From: Eustoma russellianum
Lineage: Eukaryota > Streptophyta > Magnoliopsida > Gentianales > Gentianaceae
Length of the DNA stretch: 64,000 bases
Assembly (NCBI GenBank): GCA_036186865.1
Contig: AP025055.1
Location: 4,258,864 to 4,322,863, forward strand
Direction: 5' to 3'
The notes beneath the pieces are model-generated. The model was not told the DNA's origin, searched no databases, and was given only the letters and a program-made list of their open reading frames with translations. A program made the translations under genes and the position numbers. Of this stretch, positions 1-9,082 are shown piece by piece. Position 1 is the stretch's first letter. Every line of letters begins with the position of its first letter.

Positions 1-430
1 GTCTCCTCAGTTCGGCATCTCATCAATGATGTGTGTCTTTACTTCGTCACCTCGGCTTGGCCTTCTTTTCCTCAGCTCCGTCACTTTTTCACATTGACCC
101 TCCTCATTTTAGTTCACCTCAGCACTTCTTGTTTTGGCTTGATACTGCATCTTGATTCTAACTTTTTTCACCTCAGTGCTTTAGCTCATCACCTCGACAT
201 TGCATCGTTTCACCTTGACACTGCATCCTGTCACCTCGGCACTACATGTTTTAGCTCGGCACTTCATCTCCTTAGTTCGAGTATTTTTACTTATGTCTTC
301 ACATTGGCTGGCACCTGGGTTCGGCACTTCTTTCACTCTGCCTCACTCAGATAGCACCTCAGTTGGGCCCTCCATTGATCTTTATCTGCACTTATTTTTT
401 GATCTTCACCTCGGTATGGCACCTCAGCTC
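1..430. repeat. Degenerate CTCGGCAC-type repeat tract
   Basis: The tract is built from loosely repeated words such as CACCTCGGCA, CACCTCAGC and TCGGCACTTC, spaced irregularly at roughly 15 to 30 bases. Open frames on both strands are a by-product of the repetitive composition and match no protein family I know. It could be the interior or LTR of a decayed retroelement running off the left edge of the window. No unit boundary or flanking duplication is visible. Confidence 0.45.
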
Positions 431-639
431 TAAAAGGAAAAAAGAAAGAAACAAAGAAAAAGACTTGTAATGAGCAAGTGTAGATATGTCCTACTTTCAT
501 ATCTAGTTTCTCAAGAAAAAGCATTGTTCTTTCTAATCTAGACACCTTTTACCCCTTGATGGGAGTCGTGTTGGTTTGTATGACAGCTTTATGAGTTTTC
601 TACATTTATTTACGTGTATTAAATGCTAAATAGCGCAGA

Positions 640-1197
640 AGCCGAAGATAGTCGTAGACAAGACAATTGGACTCAAGAATAAAAACAAGTCCAAGACAAT
701 TGATGAATCTAAAAGCGAACCAAAACCTGTGACCCCTGAAAGTGACTTCCAACAAAGTATGGTTGAGGATGATGTGGAGGTCGACCCTGCATTGGGAGCC
801 TCTAATTTGAAACGTGAAGTACGTCCAGCAGTAGATGTGGTGATCCAATAGATGAACTTCGTCATCAACAAGTTAACAGGATGTCTGGGGATAGTGTTCT
901 TAAAATCCTAATGAAAAAGATTCGCTCGTTAGATCTGAATTTGTCAGTTTTAGAGCGCTACCTTGAGGAGTTAAATTCTAGGTATGCCATTATGTTTAAG
1001 GAATTCGACAAGGAAATGGGAGATAAAAATGTATCTATGGAGAAGCTGAGAGCAGACTTCAGAAGTTTTTCTGAAAGCAAAGAGGCTATGAGTGAAGAGC
1101 TGACTCATTTATCGTCCTGGAAATCCCTTATTTCTGCACAGCTATATGAGATGACGAGAGCCAAAGCTTATCAAGAACATCATTGCATATCAATGAA
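640..1197 (+). pseudogene. Mid-SUN (SUN3/SUN4-like) gene fragment captured in an LTR element
   Basis: Read from about 842, the frame gives a segment beginning DPIDELRHQQVNRMSGDS and running into LDLNLSVLERYLEELNSRY. This is the conserved coiled-coil stretch downstream of the SUN domain in plant mid-SUN membrane proteins of the nuclear envelope and ER. A more degraded acidic linker precedes it at 640-840, in another frame and with a stop. The SUN domain and the C-terminal membrane segments are absent. The copy runs straight into a copia RNase H tail, then a polypurine tract and an LTR, so it is a transduced fragment and not a resident gene. I see no splice-like interruption in the coiled-coil part, which fits capture through RNA. 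A functional protein is unlikely. Confidence 0.7.
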
Positions 1198-1340
1198 CCA
1201 GGTGGAGGAGCACGTTCGTGGTGACGAGCAAAAGGCAGACATCCTCAATAAACCATTGGGGCGCGAAGGTTCAAGGTAATGCGAAGCTTGATTGGCGTCG
1301 AAGAAATTCCGAGGATGCATTCGGAAATTAAGGGGGAGAA
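1198..1340 (+). pseudogene. Copia RNase H C-terminal tail and polypurine tract
   Basis: The residues HVRGDEQKADILNKPLGR are the end of a Ty1/copia RNase H domain. A small frameshift near 1262 moves the remainder, FKVMRSLIGVEE, into the next frame. The purine-rich stretch ending at 1340 is the polypurine tract that primes plus-strand synthesis, and the LTR starts immediately after it. The tail is fused in frame to the SUN-derived fragment upstream. This shows that an autonomous element donated the ends while its middle was replaced by host sequence. Confidence 0.7.
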
Positions 1341-1430
1341 TGTTGGATAAATTTTCCTCATTAGATTTGGATTCTAATAGTTCCTAGATTGTAGGAACTT
1401 AGCTAGATAGAGTTATTATCTAAAGCTAGA

Positions 1431-2719
1431 AGAGGAAATCTCACTTATTAGCCTAACGTTTGACGCGTTACTCAGTTAGCAGCTTAACGTTGATGAAATT
1501 CACTTAACATCCAGTCTTTGTGGATAATGGCTCACTTGTAGCCGGTCACCGGAAGATGACTTACTACAGCATGTTTTTTAAAAAAAAATTATTTCTAAAA
1601 AGTCGAACTGCTTCGGCTTCGCTGCGCCGGCGGTCTTGTGGTGGCATCCAATTGGAAGTCTCATTTTCAAGCAAACCAGGTTCCTCCTCAACATCATCCT
1701 TAAAAAGCCACATGAGTCTCTCCTTCTCATTCTCCATATAATCACTCAGTTCAAGCAAATGCTCTTTATTCAACTTACCCACGGCCTGCTCTTTATCTCC
1801 ACTCAGCAAATTCTCGCAGCACTAGCTTCTCCAGACTCTCCCAAGGCCGGCCCACCATCTTTTATCACCATTAATTGCTCTCCTGAACATCTTGTACTCC
1901 GATTTGATTGTTGCTAAATGCGATTCTTCGGCAAGGGTTTGCTTTTGGCACTCTGTCAAAATTGGTGACGGCTGTTTGGCGGCTAGTTTGGATTGACGGC
2001 GGTTGAGCTTTTGAAGCTCTTTCTTAAAGAGGAGATGGGAGCTTAGTGGCGTATCAACTGTTAAAGGAAGATTTTTCTTTCCGATTCTTGGCCCTGTAAT
2101 TTTAATACTAAGATCTTGCTCGAGTTGAGCACCAGATGTGGAAGCAATTAGATCATGAACAAACGGGTCCTGAGCTACAGGACTCTTAAGTTGAAGGCCT
2201 TCATCTTCTTCCTTTCGAGCTCTTCTTTCCAGAGCCTGTAGGATGGACTCTTTATAAAACCATGAATCTCAACTAAAATCTAGTTTTCTCCCAACAGTCA
2301 CGATTTAACTAGCGACTGAAGGCACTGTACAATTAATGGAGGGTGATACTTCCATTTTCAAGAATGTTTCCAGAGTCTTTTTCAATTGAAGTGTTGAAAA
2401 TAGATTTTGTCTAGTTTCCTCATTCAACCAACTTTCCATTAAGTATAGGGCAATTGTTAAAGGACAACCGGGAATACAATTGAATAGGGATGAAGAAGAT
2501 GAATTGGAGGGTAATATTGTCTTTTATTAATTTAAAATAATAATAACATTCTTCTAGAAATGAAATTTAAAAAAAAACCTGCTGTAGTAAGTCATTTTCC
2601 AGTGGCTGGATGCAAGTGAGCCATTATCGACAAAGACTGGGTGTTAAGTGAGTTTCATCAACGTTAGGCTGCTAACTGAGTAATGCGCCAAACGTTAGGC
2701 TAATAAGTGAGATTTTCCC
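1431..2719. mobile_element. Non-autonomous Mutator-like element with 9-bp target duplication
   Basis: The 9-bp sequence AAAGCTAGA occurs at 1422-1430 and again at 2720-2728, directly flanking the element. The ends are long inverted repeats of about 170 bp (1431-1601 and 2550-2719), starting AGAGGAAATCTCACTT and, on the other strand, GGGAAAATCTCACTT. A 9-bp duplication with long terminal inverted repeats is the signature of MULEs. No transposase is present. The interior carries protein-like sequence on the minus strand, which suggests a Pack-MULE. The inverted repeats differ at a modest number of positions, so the element is not very recent. Confidence 0.85.
1602..2290 (-). pseudogene. Protein-coding fragment inside the MULE, possibly PPR-protein derived
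   Basis: On the minus strand a coding-like stretch reads from about 2290 down to 1602 with one or two frame breaks. It contains ESILQALERRARKEEDEG, then a lysine-rich region, then ELSDYMENEKERLMWLF and WMPPQDRRRSEAEAVRLF. The last motif resembles the conserved entry into the repeat region of a chloroplast PPR protein of the DG1 type; this is from memory and uncertain. The frame ends where the inverted repeat begins, as expected for a captured host fragment. No introns or catalytic motif can be recognised. Confidence 0.4.
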
Positions 2720-2924
2720 AAAGCTAGAATGTAGTAACCTTTTCCTAGTCAATTTAGGATTTACATTAGACTAGTGTGTGAGCTATAAATATAAGGAGTT
2801 GGCCGGCCATATGAGCAAGTGTGCCAAGAAAAACATTGTTTCGGTTTTTGAGTGTTTTTTCTGAATAATAATACAAACGACGTATGCTTTGTATGTGTGC
2901 ATGCTAATCCCGTTTAACTTTAAT

Positions 2925-2940
2925 TGATATTAGAGCCAAT
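2925..2940 (+). other. Degenerate primer-binding site after LTR A
   Basis: The sequence TGATATTAGAGCCAAT is a mutated form of TGGTATCAGAGC, the copia primer-binding site complementary to initiator methionine tRNA. Its position right after LTR A means this LTR also has the context of a 5' LTR. Confidence 0.6.
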
Positions 2941-3055
2941 AGGTTAAGAAGGGATTGGTGGCGCCATCATGTGGTCCGAAGCAAAGAAGGTGACCGTGTT
3001 GTTGAATCTTGCAAACACGTGCACTAAGTGATCTTCTGATCTATTCCTCATCAAA

Positions 3056-3297
3056 TGCATGGAAGATCTTTGTGCAAACATCAAGGTAGGCTATATTTGC
3101 CAAATAGAGCCTGGAGAGAAACGAGGGGTGATCAAATTTGTAGGTCGTGCTGAATCTCTTGCACCTAGATTCTGGGTTGGAGTGCAGTATAATGAACCAC
3201 TGGGAAAACATGATGGAGAGGTGAAAGGCAAACGTTATTTTGAATGCCCCCGCTTCATGTCGCAATGGTTAGACCAGACAAAGTAAACATCTTTTAT
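3056..3297 (+). pseudogene. Tubulin-folding cofactor B CAP-Gly fragment captured in an LTR element
   Basis: The segment encodes a CAP-Gly domain with RGVIKFVGRAESL, FWVGVQYNEPLGKHDG and VKGKRYFECP, closely matching tubulin-specific chaperone B. A single-base shift near 3250 moves the following HVAMVRPDKV into another frame. The ubiquitin-like N-terminus is missing. The fragment sits between a primer-binding-site-like sequence (2925) and a polypurine-like tract plus LTR (3323). It is therefore the internal region of a very short LTR element, about 400 bp between LTRs. It is not expected to give a functional cofactor. Confidence 0.75.
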
Positions 3298-3322
3298 TTA
3301 CATTGGAAATTAAGGTAGAGAA

Positions 3323-3640
3323 TGTTGGTTAATTATCATATTGTAAAGATAAGAAATAAGTTCCTAAGTAGCAGGGAACTTTAGCTTAATATAGTTGTTA
3401 TCTATAGCTACAATATAGTGCTCAATTCCTAGTCAACTATGGATTATGGAATAGACTAGGTTTCATAATTGGTTTTGTCTAGCTCTATAAATACCAGTGC
3501 CGGATAGGGTGATTGGTGAATCAATGTCGGGTAGGGTCATTGGCAAGAGAGAAGAATTCTAGTATTCGTTTTTGAGTGATTTTTCTGAATAATATACGAG
3601 GCGAGTTATGCTTCATATTTGCGCGTGTTAATTTTTTAAC
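3323..3640 (+). mobile_element. LTR B, plus orientation
   Basis: It starts TGTTGGTTAATT after the purine tract TTAAGGTAGAGAA. It shares with LTRs A and C the order of a GTTCCTA block, a TATA-like CTATAAATAC, a TTTTTGAGTGATTTTTCTGAATAAT block and a final TTATGCTTCATA block. It differs substantially from LTR A, so the flanked units are old or were assembled from different subfamilies. Confidence 0.65.
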
Positions 3641-3655
3641 TTGCTCTGATACCAA

Positions 3656-3933
3656 TTAGAGTTAAATGGAATTAACACGCGCACGTATGAAGCATAACTC
3701 GCTTGTATTTTATTCGAAAAATAACTCAAAACCGAATACAAGGCTTTCTTCTTGCCACTCTCTTGCTCATATGGCCGGCCAACCCCTTATATTTATAGAC
3801 TACACACTAGTCTAATTAAAACCAAAACCTAGTTAGAATAGTTACTAAAGAATATTAAAATATAAATTCTATCCTAAGTTCCTACTATTTAGAAACTATT
3901 AGAATCCTAATATATGAGGTAAAGTATCCAACA
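3656..3933 (-). mobile_element. LTR C, minus orientation, with primer-binding site
   Basis: On the minus strand the LTR runs TGTTGGATAC at 3933 to about 3656. It is followed by TTGGTATCAGAGCA, a good methionine-tRNA primer-binding site, at 3641-3655. It shares GGCCGGCCATATGAGCAAG with LTR A. The element it belonged to is cut off abruptly and joined to the tail of LTR B, leaving two related LTRs facing each other as an imperfect inverted repeat. Confidence 0.65.
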
Positions 3934-4268
3934 TGTGATACACTATCCTTAAAAATGTAGTGAACTTGTGTCCGTTAATGAAAATTTCTTGCTGCCTCCA
4001 CAACTGTTCTGAGTTACCCTTTCATGAAAGGAAAAACCATGCATGAATCGAGTACATGGATTGGTTTTATATGGTATAATGAGAATCACAGGCAAGATCT
4101 TGACGGATGAGACTTTATACATCTTTGTGGGTACTTAAGTTGTCGTTGTAGAAATATAAGTATGAGCTCAGCCTAACTATAATAGCTGAATATAGTAGCA
4201 GCCGTGTTGGAGAAGTAAGAATTACATGCTGATGAGGTAAAGTTGTATTGAGCATATGAAGGAATACT
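3934..4268. other. Unassigned sequence between LTR relics
   Basis: I recognise no coding frame, RNA gene or repeat here. It could be intron of the disrupted ABCG gene whose exon lies at 6290, but nothing in the sequence proves it. Confidence 0.4.
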
Positions 4269-4269
4269 A

Positions 4270-4839
4270 TCATACTTGATTGAGATCCTCTTGTTCAATC
4301 TTCTTGCCAACCGCATTGAGTAAGTTGACAAGCTTGATATACCTTTGGATAGATTTCTCTATCTTCTCGCCTTTGGGGACATTGAAATTGTAAAACTGTT
4401 TTATAAGTTGTCTCCTTTTGGCCTTTCTCACTTGAGATGTTCCTTCATGGATCATCTCCAACTTTGTTCAAGCTTCTTGGGCGGATTGGACACCTTGTAT
4501 TTGAGCTCTCTCATTTGGAGTAAGAGAGCTATTTAAAATAGCAAGAGCTTTACTATTTATGGCAAACTGCAACTCCTCTTCAGGAGTAGGATTATCAACA
4601 TCAAAAGGAATGATGGAACCTTTTGATACTTCTCTCCAAATACGATACCCACAAGAACGTAAGTATGTTTCCATGTTGGACTTCCATAGTGGGTAGTTTA
4701 GAGGATCAAACATTGGAACTTTGACATGGACACTTGAAATAGAAGGGAGAAGTGTCTCTTGCCTCCTTCTTCTTGAGGCATCACCACTGGGGGGAACTAG
4801 CATCATCAAAAATAAAGGGATCCATACTCTGAAGATCAA
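4270..4839 (-). pseudogene. Copia gag (UBN2-type) relic
   Basis: On the minus strand a gag frame from 4839 contains FDPLNYPLWKSNMETYLRS, the usual gag opening in which the target sequence is held by LWKSNM, then a stretch ending LTPNERAQIQGVQSAQEA. After a break, a second frame gives IHEGTSQVRKAKRRQLIKQF and ends LLNAVGKKIEQEDLNQV. These are the UBN2-like capsid halves. The zinc knuckle and pol are missing, so the element is truncated on its 3' side. A primer-binding site and LTR lie just upstream of gag, at higher coordinates. Confidence 0.75.
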
Positions 4840-4875
4840 ATCTTGCTATTTGAACTCAAATACTCAAGATTTCGC

Positions 4876-6293
4876 TCTGATACCAATTGTTAGGTCCCTT
4901 AGAACACACTAGAAGGGGAGGGGTTGAATAGTGTGTTCACCAAATATGGGTATTTTCTTGGATTTTTTTGTTTTTGAGTGCAGCCAATACTGTGTGTGTT
5001 CTTAAAAAGAATAAAACTTTGCAAAAGAGTAAAGAACACAAGGATGTATAGAGGTTCAAGTCAAATGACTCTACTCCTCTACCTTCTTGATTTTTCAAAA
5101 GAAGGATTTTGAAATGGGGATTGTTATTTCAATGGGGAAACAACAATCAAGGAAATGAAAAATCCAACAACAAACTAGGCTACACGCCTAGACCACAACC
5201 AAGAAATCTAACCCCTTGAAGTCTAGTTTCCAAAGATCTTCTTTGCCCTCAAAGAAATCTTCTAGGGAGTATAGTGCACCAAAACACTATCAACTAACCC
5301 TCCAAGGTCTAGAAATCTCAAACAAGAAGCACCCTTGCTCCTTGACCAACAATCTACACAGCCTCTCACAATCTTCACTCACTAAGAAGAAGACTCTTCT
5401 TTTCCTTTACAACACAACTCTCAACAATAAAGTAAAATATACAAGATTACAACTATTTTGAGAGCTTGAAACTTTGAGAGAAACTTAAGAGCTTGAATGG
5501 TAGAAAGTTGTTGAAGAATGGGATGAAACCCTTGTTTTATCACTCTTGAAAATGTCTTCCCGTTTGAAACCCTCTGCAAGGCCAATAATGGGTTTTGGCG
5601 TCTTGTGTTGGTGTGTCCTCTTCATTGGAGATCTCCTCTTGGCTTGTAGCAGCATTTTTGGAGAAGTTTCAAAACAGAAGCTAAAAGAGGAAACCTGACT
5701 TCTTCAGGTTTGAGAGAGGACCTGTGAAAATAACACTAAAAGAGGAGGGTACAAAGAGTCAAAAGATGTTAGAAAGTAAAGCATGAGACTTTTGTAATGT
5801 TGGTCACATGAAGCGCCTAATGTGCTTAATGAACTGGCGTTCAAAGTGACTTGGAGCGCTTTATGAGAATTTGAACAGGCGTTCGAAGTCAGATAAAGCG
5901 CCTTATGTGGGCAATTGAAGGCGTTCCAAGTTACATGAAGCGCCTAATGTCAGCCTTCATGCTTGTTCGAACTAGTTCTGACATTTCTCATAAAGAACTT
6001 GATGTACGTGCCCATTTTGGGGGGAAAAGTACTTTTGACTTGGTGGTACACATGAAGCGCCTAATGTAGACGTTCAAAGTGTACTGCCTTTTTCCAGAGC
6101 ACATGAAGCGCCTAATGTAGGCGTTCGAAGTGTTCGGGCGTCCAGACACTTCACATGAAGCGTCTAATGTAGGCGTTCGAAGTGTACTACCTTTTTCCCA
6201 GAGCACATGAAGCGCCTAATGTAGGCGTTCGAAGTGTTCGGGGCGTCGAGAAACTTCTTTAAAAAACTGTTTTTGTATACGTAGCGACACATG
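4876..6293 (-). mobile_element. LTR of the truncated copia element
   Basis: The primer-binding site complement CTCTGATACCAATT at 4876-4889 is followed by TGTTAGGTCCCTTAG, the end of a minus-strand LTR. The neighbouring AGAAGGGGAGGGGTTGAATAG is typical of the 3' end of such LTRs. The far end is uncertain; I place it near 6293, just before the ABCG exon. The part at 5800-6257 is rich in GCGCCTAATGTAGGCGTTCGAAG words, listed separately. No second LTR or target duplication was found. Confidence 0.45.
6050..6256. repeat. Four 51-52-bp tandem units of two alternating types
   Basis: Units start with ACATGAAGCG at 6050, 6101, 6153 and 6205. Each contains the inverted pair GCGCCTAATGTAGGCG followed by TTCGAAGTGT. 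Units 1 and 3 continue with TACTGCCTTTTTCC or a near variant. Units 2 and 4 continue with TCGGGCGTCCAGA or a near variant. The true period is therefore a 104-bp dimer. Looser copies occur at 5810-5960 and around the insertion site of the copia element (7480 and 12863). Confidence 0.8.
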
Positions 6294-6500
6294 ATTGGAA
6301 ACCTTATATTTACGTGATATTTACCCTAATTCGAATGAACGGAGCTTGTTGAATCTGCTTGGCATGATGTTCTCTGCTATACTTTTCTTCGGCATCAATA
6401 ACTGTGCTGTAGTCATACCATACGTCAGCTCTGAACAGGGTGTAATTCATCGAGAAAGATTCTCGGGAATGTATGACTGGCACATGAGCTTGCTCAGGTA
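6290..6500 (+). pseudogene. PDR-type ABCG transporter exon relic
   Basis: The frame gives LLNLLGMMFSAILFFGINN, then AVVIPYVSSEQGVIHRERFS and GMYDWHMSLL. This is the second transmembrane-domain region of full-size ABCG (PDR) transporters, where a conserved ER-x-x-x-YRE-x-x-x-GMYS stretch separates two helices. Here YRE is replaced by HRE and TERTV by SEQGV. The exon ends with CAG before GTAAAA, a plausible donor site. The upstream ATP-binding cassettes and the next exons are not found nearby. The exon is a remnant, and another exon of the same gene type lies at 13090-13345. Confidence 0.65.
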
Positions 6501-6568
6501 AAAGGACAATTATACTTTAGTTATGCATGAAGGTTAAAAGCAAGGTGCACTATAACTTAGTTTTTTTT

Positions 6569-6782
6569 TGGAATAATAAAACAAAATGGTTCACTAATTT
6601 GACTGTGTTTTTATATTATGAAATAGCAGTTGACGAACACAGCTTGACGCAATTTTCATTATGGGTCATCGGAAAACAAACATCTTTGTGTTTCTAACAA
6701 ATAGATATGGTTGCGTACATCAGACCCCTATACTCCATAGACAAGAAATTATGAAACAATTTGATAATGTTGTTGTTGTTTA
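6569..6782 (+). mobile_element. TTG-tailed SINE, copy 1
   Basis: It contains the shared body GCTTGACGCAATTTTCATTA, then GGTTGCGTACATC, and ends in GTTGTTGTTGTT. The same 210-270-bp sequence recurs at 16975, 17983, 39801 (partial), 45930, 46085 and 51021. The 3' half and the TTG tail resemble the TS SINE family. The head lacks an A box or B box that I can recognise. Confidence 0.6.
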
Positions 6783-7096
6783 ATGCTTTACAGACTAAGA
6801 ATCGTGCTAAGTCTTGGTACAGATGATATTTTATATATTCACAAAATTTGAGTATGAACAGCTGAGCAGAAAATGATTGAGTGATGTGCTGTTGGACTAT
6901 TCCTCATATCTGTCTTTCCCCTTCTATTTCTACCATTATTAGGATAGTTATTTTCTGCGGTCGAGCAAATAAAGTAATTACTCCTAAAAGCTACCTGTCA
7001 ATAACACTGTGTGTCCTCTGGATGCTTGCTCAGTAATTATCTTATCAATTTCCTAGGAGACTGGACCAAATAATTTGGCGTAGTACTCTTTCCAGA
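6783..7096. other. Unassigned AT-rich sequence
   Basis: No coding frame, RNA or repeat is recognised. It is probably intronic to the decayed ABCG gene, judged only from its position between the two exon relics. Confidence 0.4.
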
Positions 7097-7275
7097 GAGA
7101 GGATCTCCTGACCCCCTTCAAAGTGGGTATTAAATGACCCCCCGCCACGTGGCACACAAGGGGGATGGTGAGGCTGGATGGGAGTCACCCGCACCCAGTC
7201 TCACCACCCCCTGTGTGCCACGTGGCGGGCGGTCCCAAAGGGGGTGAGGAGTTGGGGGGTTAGAGGATCTCAATC
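7097..7275. mobile_element. GC-rich hairpin MITE, copy 1
   Basis: The segment is a large imperfect palindrome. GCCACGTGGCACACAAGGGG on one arm pairs with CCCCCTGTGTGCCACGTGGC on the other, and the ends read GAGGATCTCCTGACCCCCTT and GGGGTTAGAGGATCTCAATC. Two relatives lie at 16590-16775 and 17383-17537. It encodes nothing. Each arm carries CACGTGGC, a G-box core that can bind bZIP or bHLH factors; that role is inferred. Confidence 0.65.
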
Positions 7276-7500
7276 CCTCTTTCCAAATCAAAAACATAAG
7301 TCAAACTTTGCCTTTTCAATCTATTGTAAAGCCTATTATTTATAGGCTTTGAGTTCACAAACATGATGTTAAAATGACCCTTTTCTGTAGATTTACATCT
7401 TCTAGGATGAGTCATGGTCATTCAATATGAAAGGAGATGTCATATTGTGCAGAAGTTGCATCTTTTATGAACAGGTACAACACTTCATGCGCTTTATGTA
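7276..7500. other. Unassigned sequence ending in the copia insertion site
   Basis: AT-rich sequence without a recognised gene. The last bases, ACTTCATGCGCTTTATGTA, continue on the other side of the copia element as GGCGTTCTAAGTG. Together they reproduce the GCGCCTAATGTAGGCGTTC repeat word seen at 6050-6256. Confidence 0.6.
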
Positions 7501-7734
7501 TGATAAGAAAACAAACGCGTATTTGATGAAAGAACAATTTTCATTCATACTCTTTCTTGACGTATATCCCTCTTCTTATACAAGTAGACCATACTCTATA
7601 CAAGGAAAAGAACTAAAATCTCTCTACAATTACGTATCCGTTTATATCTACACTTATGATGATTACCTATTTACCAAAAGAATACAATGAATAATTATGG
7701 AAGGTAAATATTTTGTTTTTTTGTGTATCTTTTC

Positions 7735-9082
7735 TTAACACTCCCCCTCAAGTTGAGCAGGGAAGTCTTCGATGCCCAACTTGACCAATGCTTCGTCAAA
7801 CGACCTTCCAGCCACAGCTTTCGTCAAAATATCTGCAAGTTGATCCTCACTTGGTATAAACGGCAACTCTACCACTCCATCGTCAAGCTTTTCTTTTATG
7901 AAGTGCCTATCGATCTCAACATGCTTCGTACGATCATGTTGCACGGGATTCTCAGAAATATTGATTGCAGCCTTATTGTCACAAACAACTTTGCCGATTT
8001 TGACACTCCAAGACCCATGTCGATTAAAACTTCCGCAGCCACAATACTTCCATTACTCCTTTGGCAACTCCTCGGAATTCTGCTTCAGCACTTGACAATG
8101 CCACTGCTTTCTGTTTTTTGCTCCTCCACGTGACCAAATTTCCGCCCACAAGAGCAAAATATCCTGAGGTAGATCGGCGATCTATCAAGCTTCCCGCCCA
8201 ATCAGCATCTGTGTACACTTCAATATCTAAATGTCCATTATTTCTAAACCAGATCCCTCGCCTTGCCGTCCCTTTTAAGTATCTTACTATCCTCATTACG
8301 GCCTCCATATGGTGAATCTGAGGCTTATGCATGAACTGACTCACAAGTCCAACTGCAAAAGAAATATCAGGCCGAGTATGTGCTAAGTATATTAATTTTT
8401 CAACTAACCGTTGATATCTCCCACAGTCTGCATCACTTCCTCCTTCCTCAAACTTCATCTTCTGGTTTGCCAACATCGGAGCTGCTGCAGGTTTGCACTC
8501 CAGCATACCAACTTCTGCGAGTAAGTCCAGAATGTACTTCTGCTGGGATATGAATATCCCATGCTCTGATCGCTGAACCTCAATCCCCAAGAAATACCGG
8601 AGTTCCCCGAGATCCTTCATTTCAAACTCCGAAAACAACTGTTTCTTTAACACTTCTATTTCCTCATCATCATCCCCTGTAATGATCATGTCATCAACAT
8701 AGATAATAAGACATGTTACCTGACTGTCTTTTTTTATAAACAACGTATGGTCGGCGTTGCTCTGTCTATAATTCTGTTTCTTCATAAATGTCGTGAATCT
8801 TCCGAACCATGCTCTAGGAGACTGCTTTAGTCCATACAGAGATCGTCGCAATCGACACACTTCACCTTTGGCAAATTCATTCGCAAAGCCTGGGGGTGCA
8901 TTCATATATACCTCTTCTTTAAGTTCTCCATGAAGAAACGCGTTCTTCACATCGTACAGATGAAGACGCCAAGACTTGGTGGCTGCTACTGAGAAGATTA
9001 CCCTGATCGTGTCAAGTTTTGCTACTGGCGAAAAGGTCGCCGTATAGTCCACACCATAAGTTTGGGTATATCCCTTGGCCAC
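7735..9082 (-). pseudogene. Copia element 1 reverse transcriptase and RNase H
   Basis: Frame 9082-8024 contains FSPVAKLDTIRVI, LYDVKNAFLHGEL and the catalytic LIIYVDDMIITGDD, then the RNase H segment with VYTDADWAG and LSSAEAEF. A frameshift near 8020 leads to the terminal segment 7944-7735, with RTKHVEIDRHFIKEK and ADILTKAV, which stops just before the polypurine tract. All catalytic aspartates appear intact. Only the reading frame is broken. Confidence 0.9.

Larger units (their letters stand above)
1341..2924 (+). mobile_element. LTR A of a small copia-type element, split by a MULE
   Basis: The LTR begins TGTTGGATAA right after a polypurine tract. It resumes after the MULE at 2720 and contains a TATA-like ATAAATATAAGG and the word GGCCGGCCATATGAGCAAG, which recurs in LTR C. 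It ends just before a primer-binding-site-like sequence at 2925. Without the insertion it is about 300 bp. It acts both as the 3' LTR of the SUN-fragment element and as an apparent 5' LTR for the cofactor B fragment downstream, so adjacent copies share it or were joined by recombination. Confidence 0.65.

Noticed and set aside
31..545. Open frames of 70-107 codons on both strands
   Set aside because: The stretch is repetitive CACCTCGGCAC-type sequence, which keeps frames open. The products are low complexity and match nothing.
881..1279. A functional short SUN-like gene
   Set aside because: The SUN domain and membrane segments are absent, and the frame ends in a copia RNase H tail followed by an LTR.
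6050..6256. Possible CRISPR-like array
   Set aside because: The four units are tandem with alternating endings and no unique spacers, and the context is a plant LTR.
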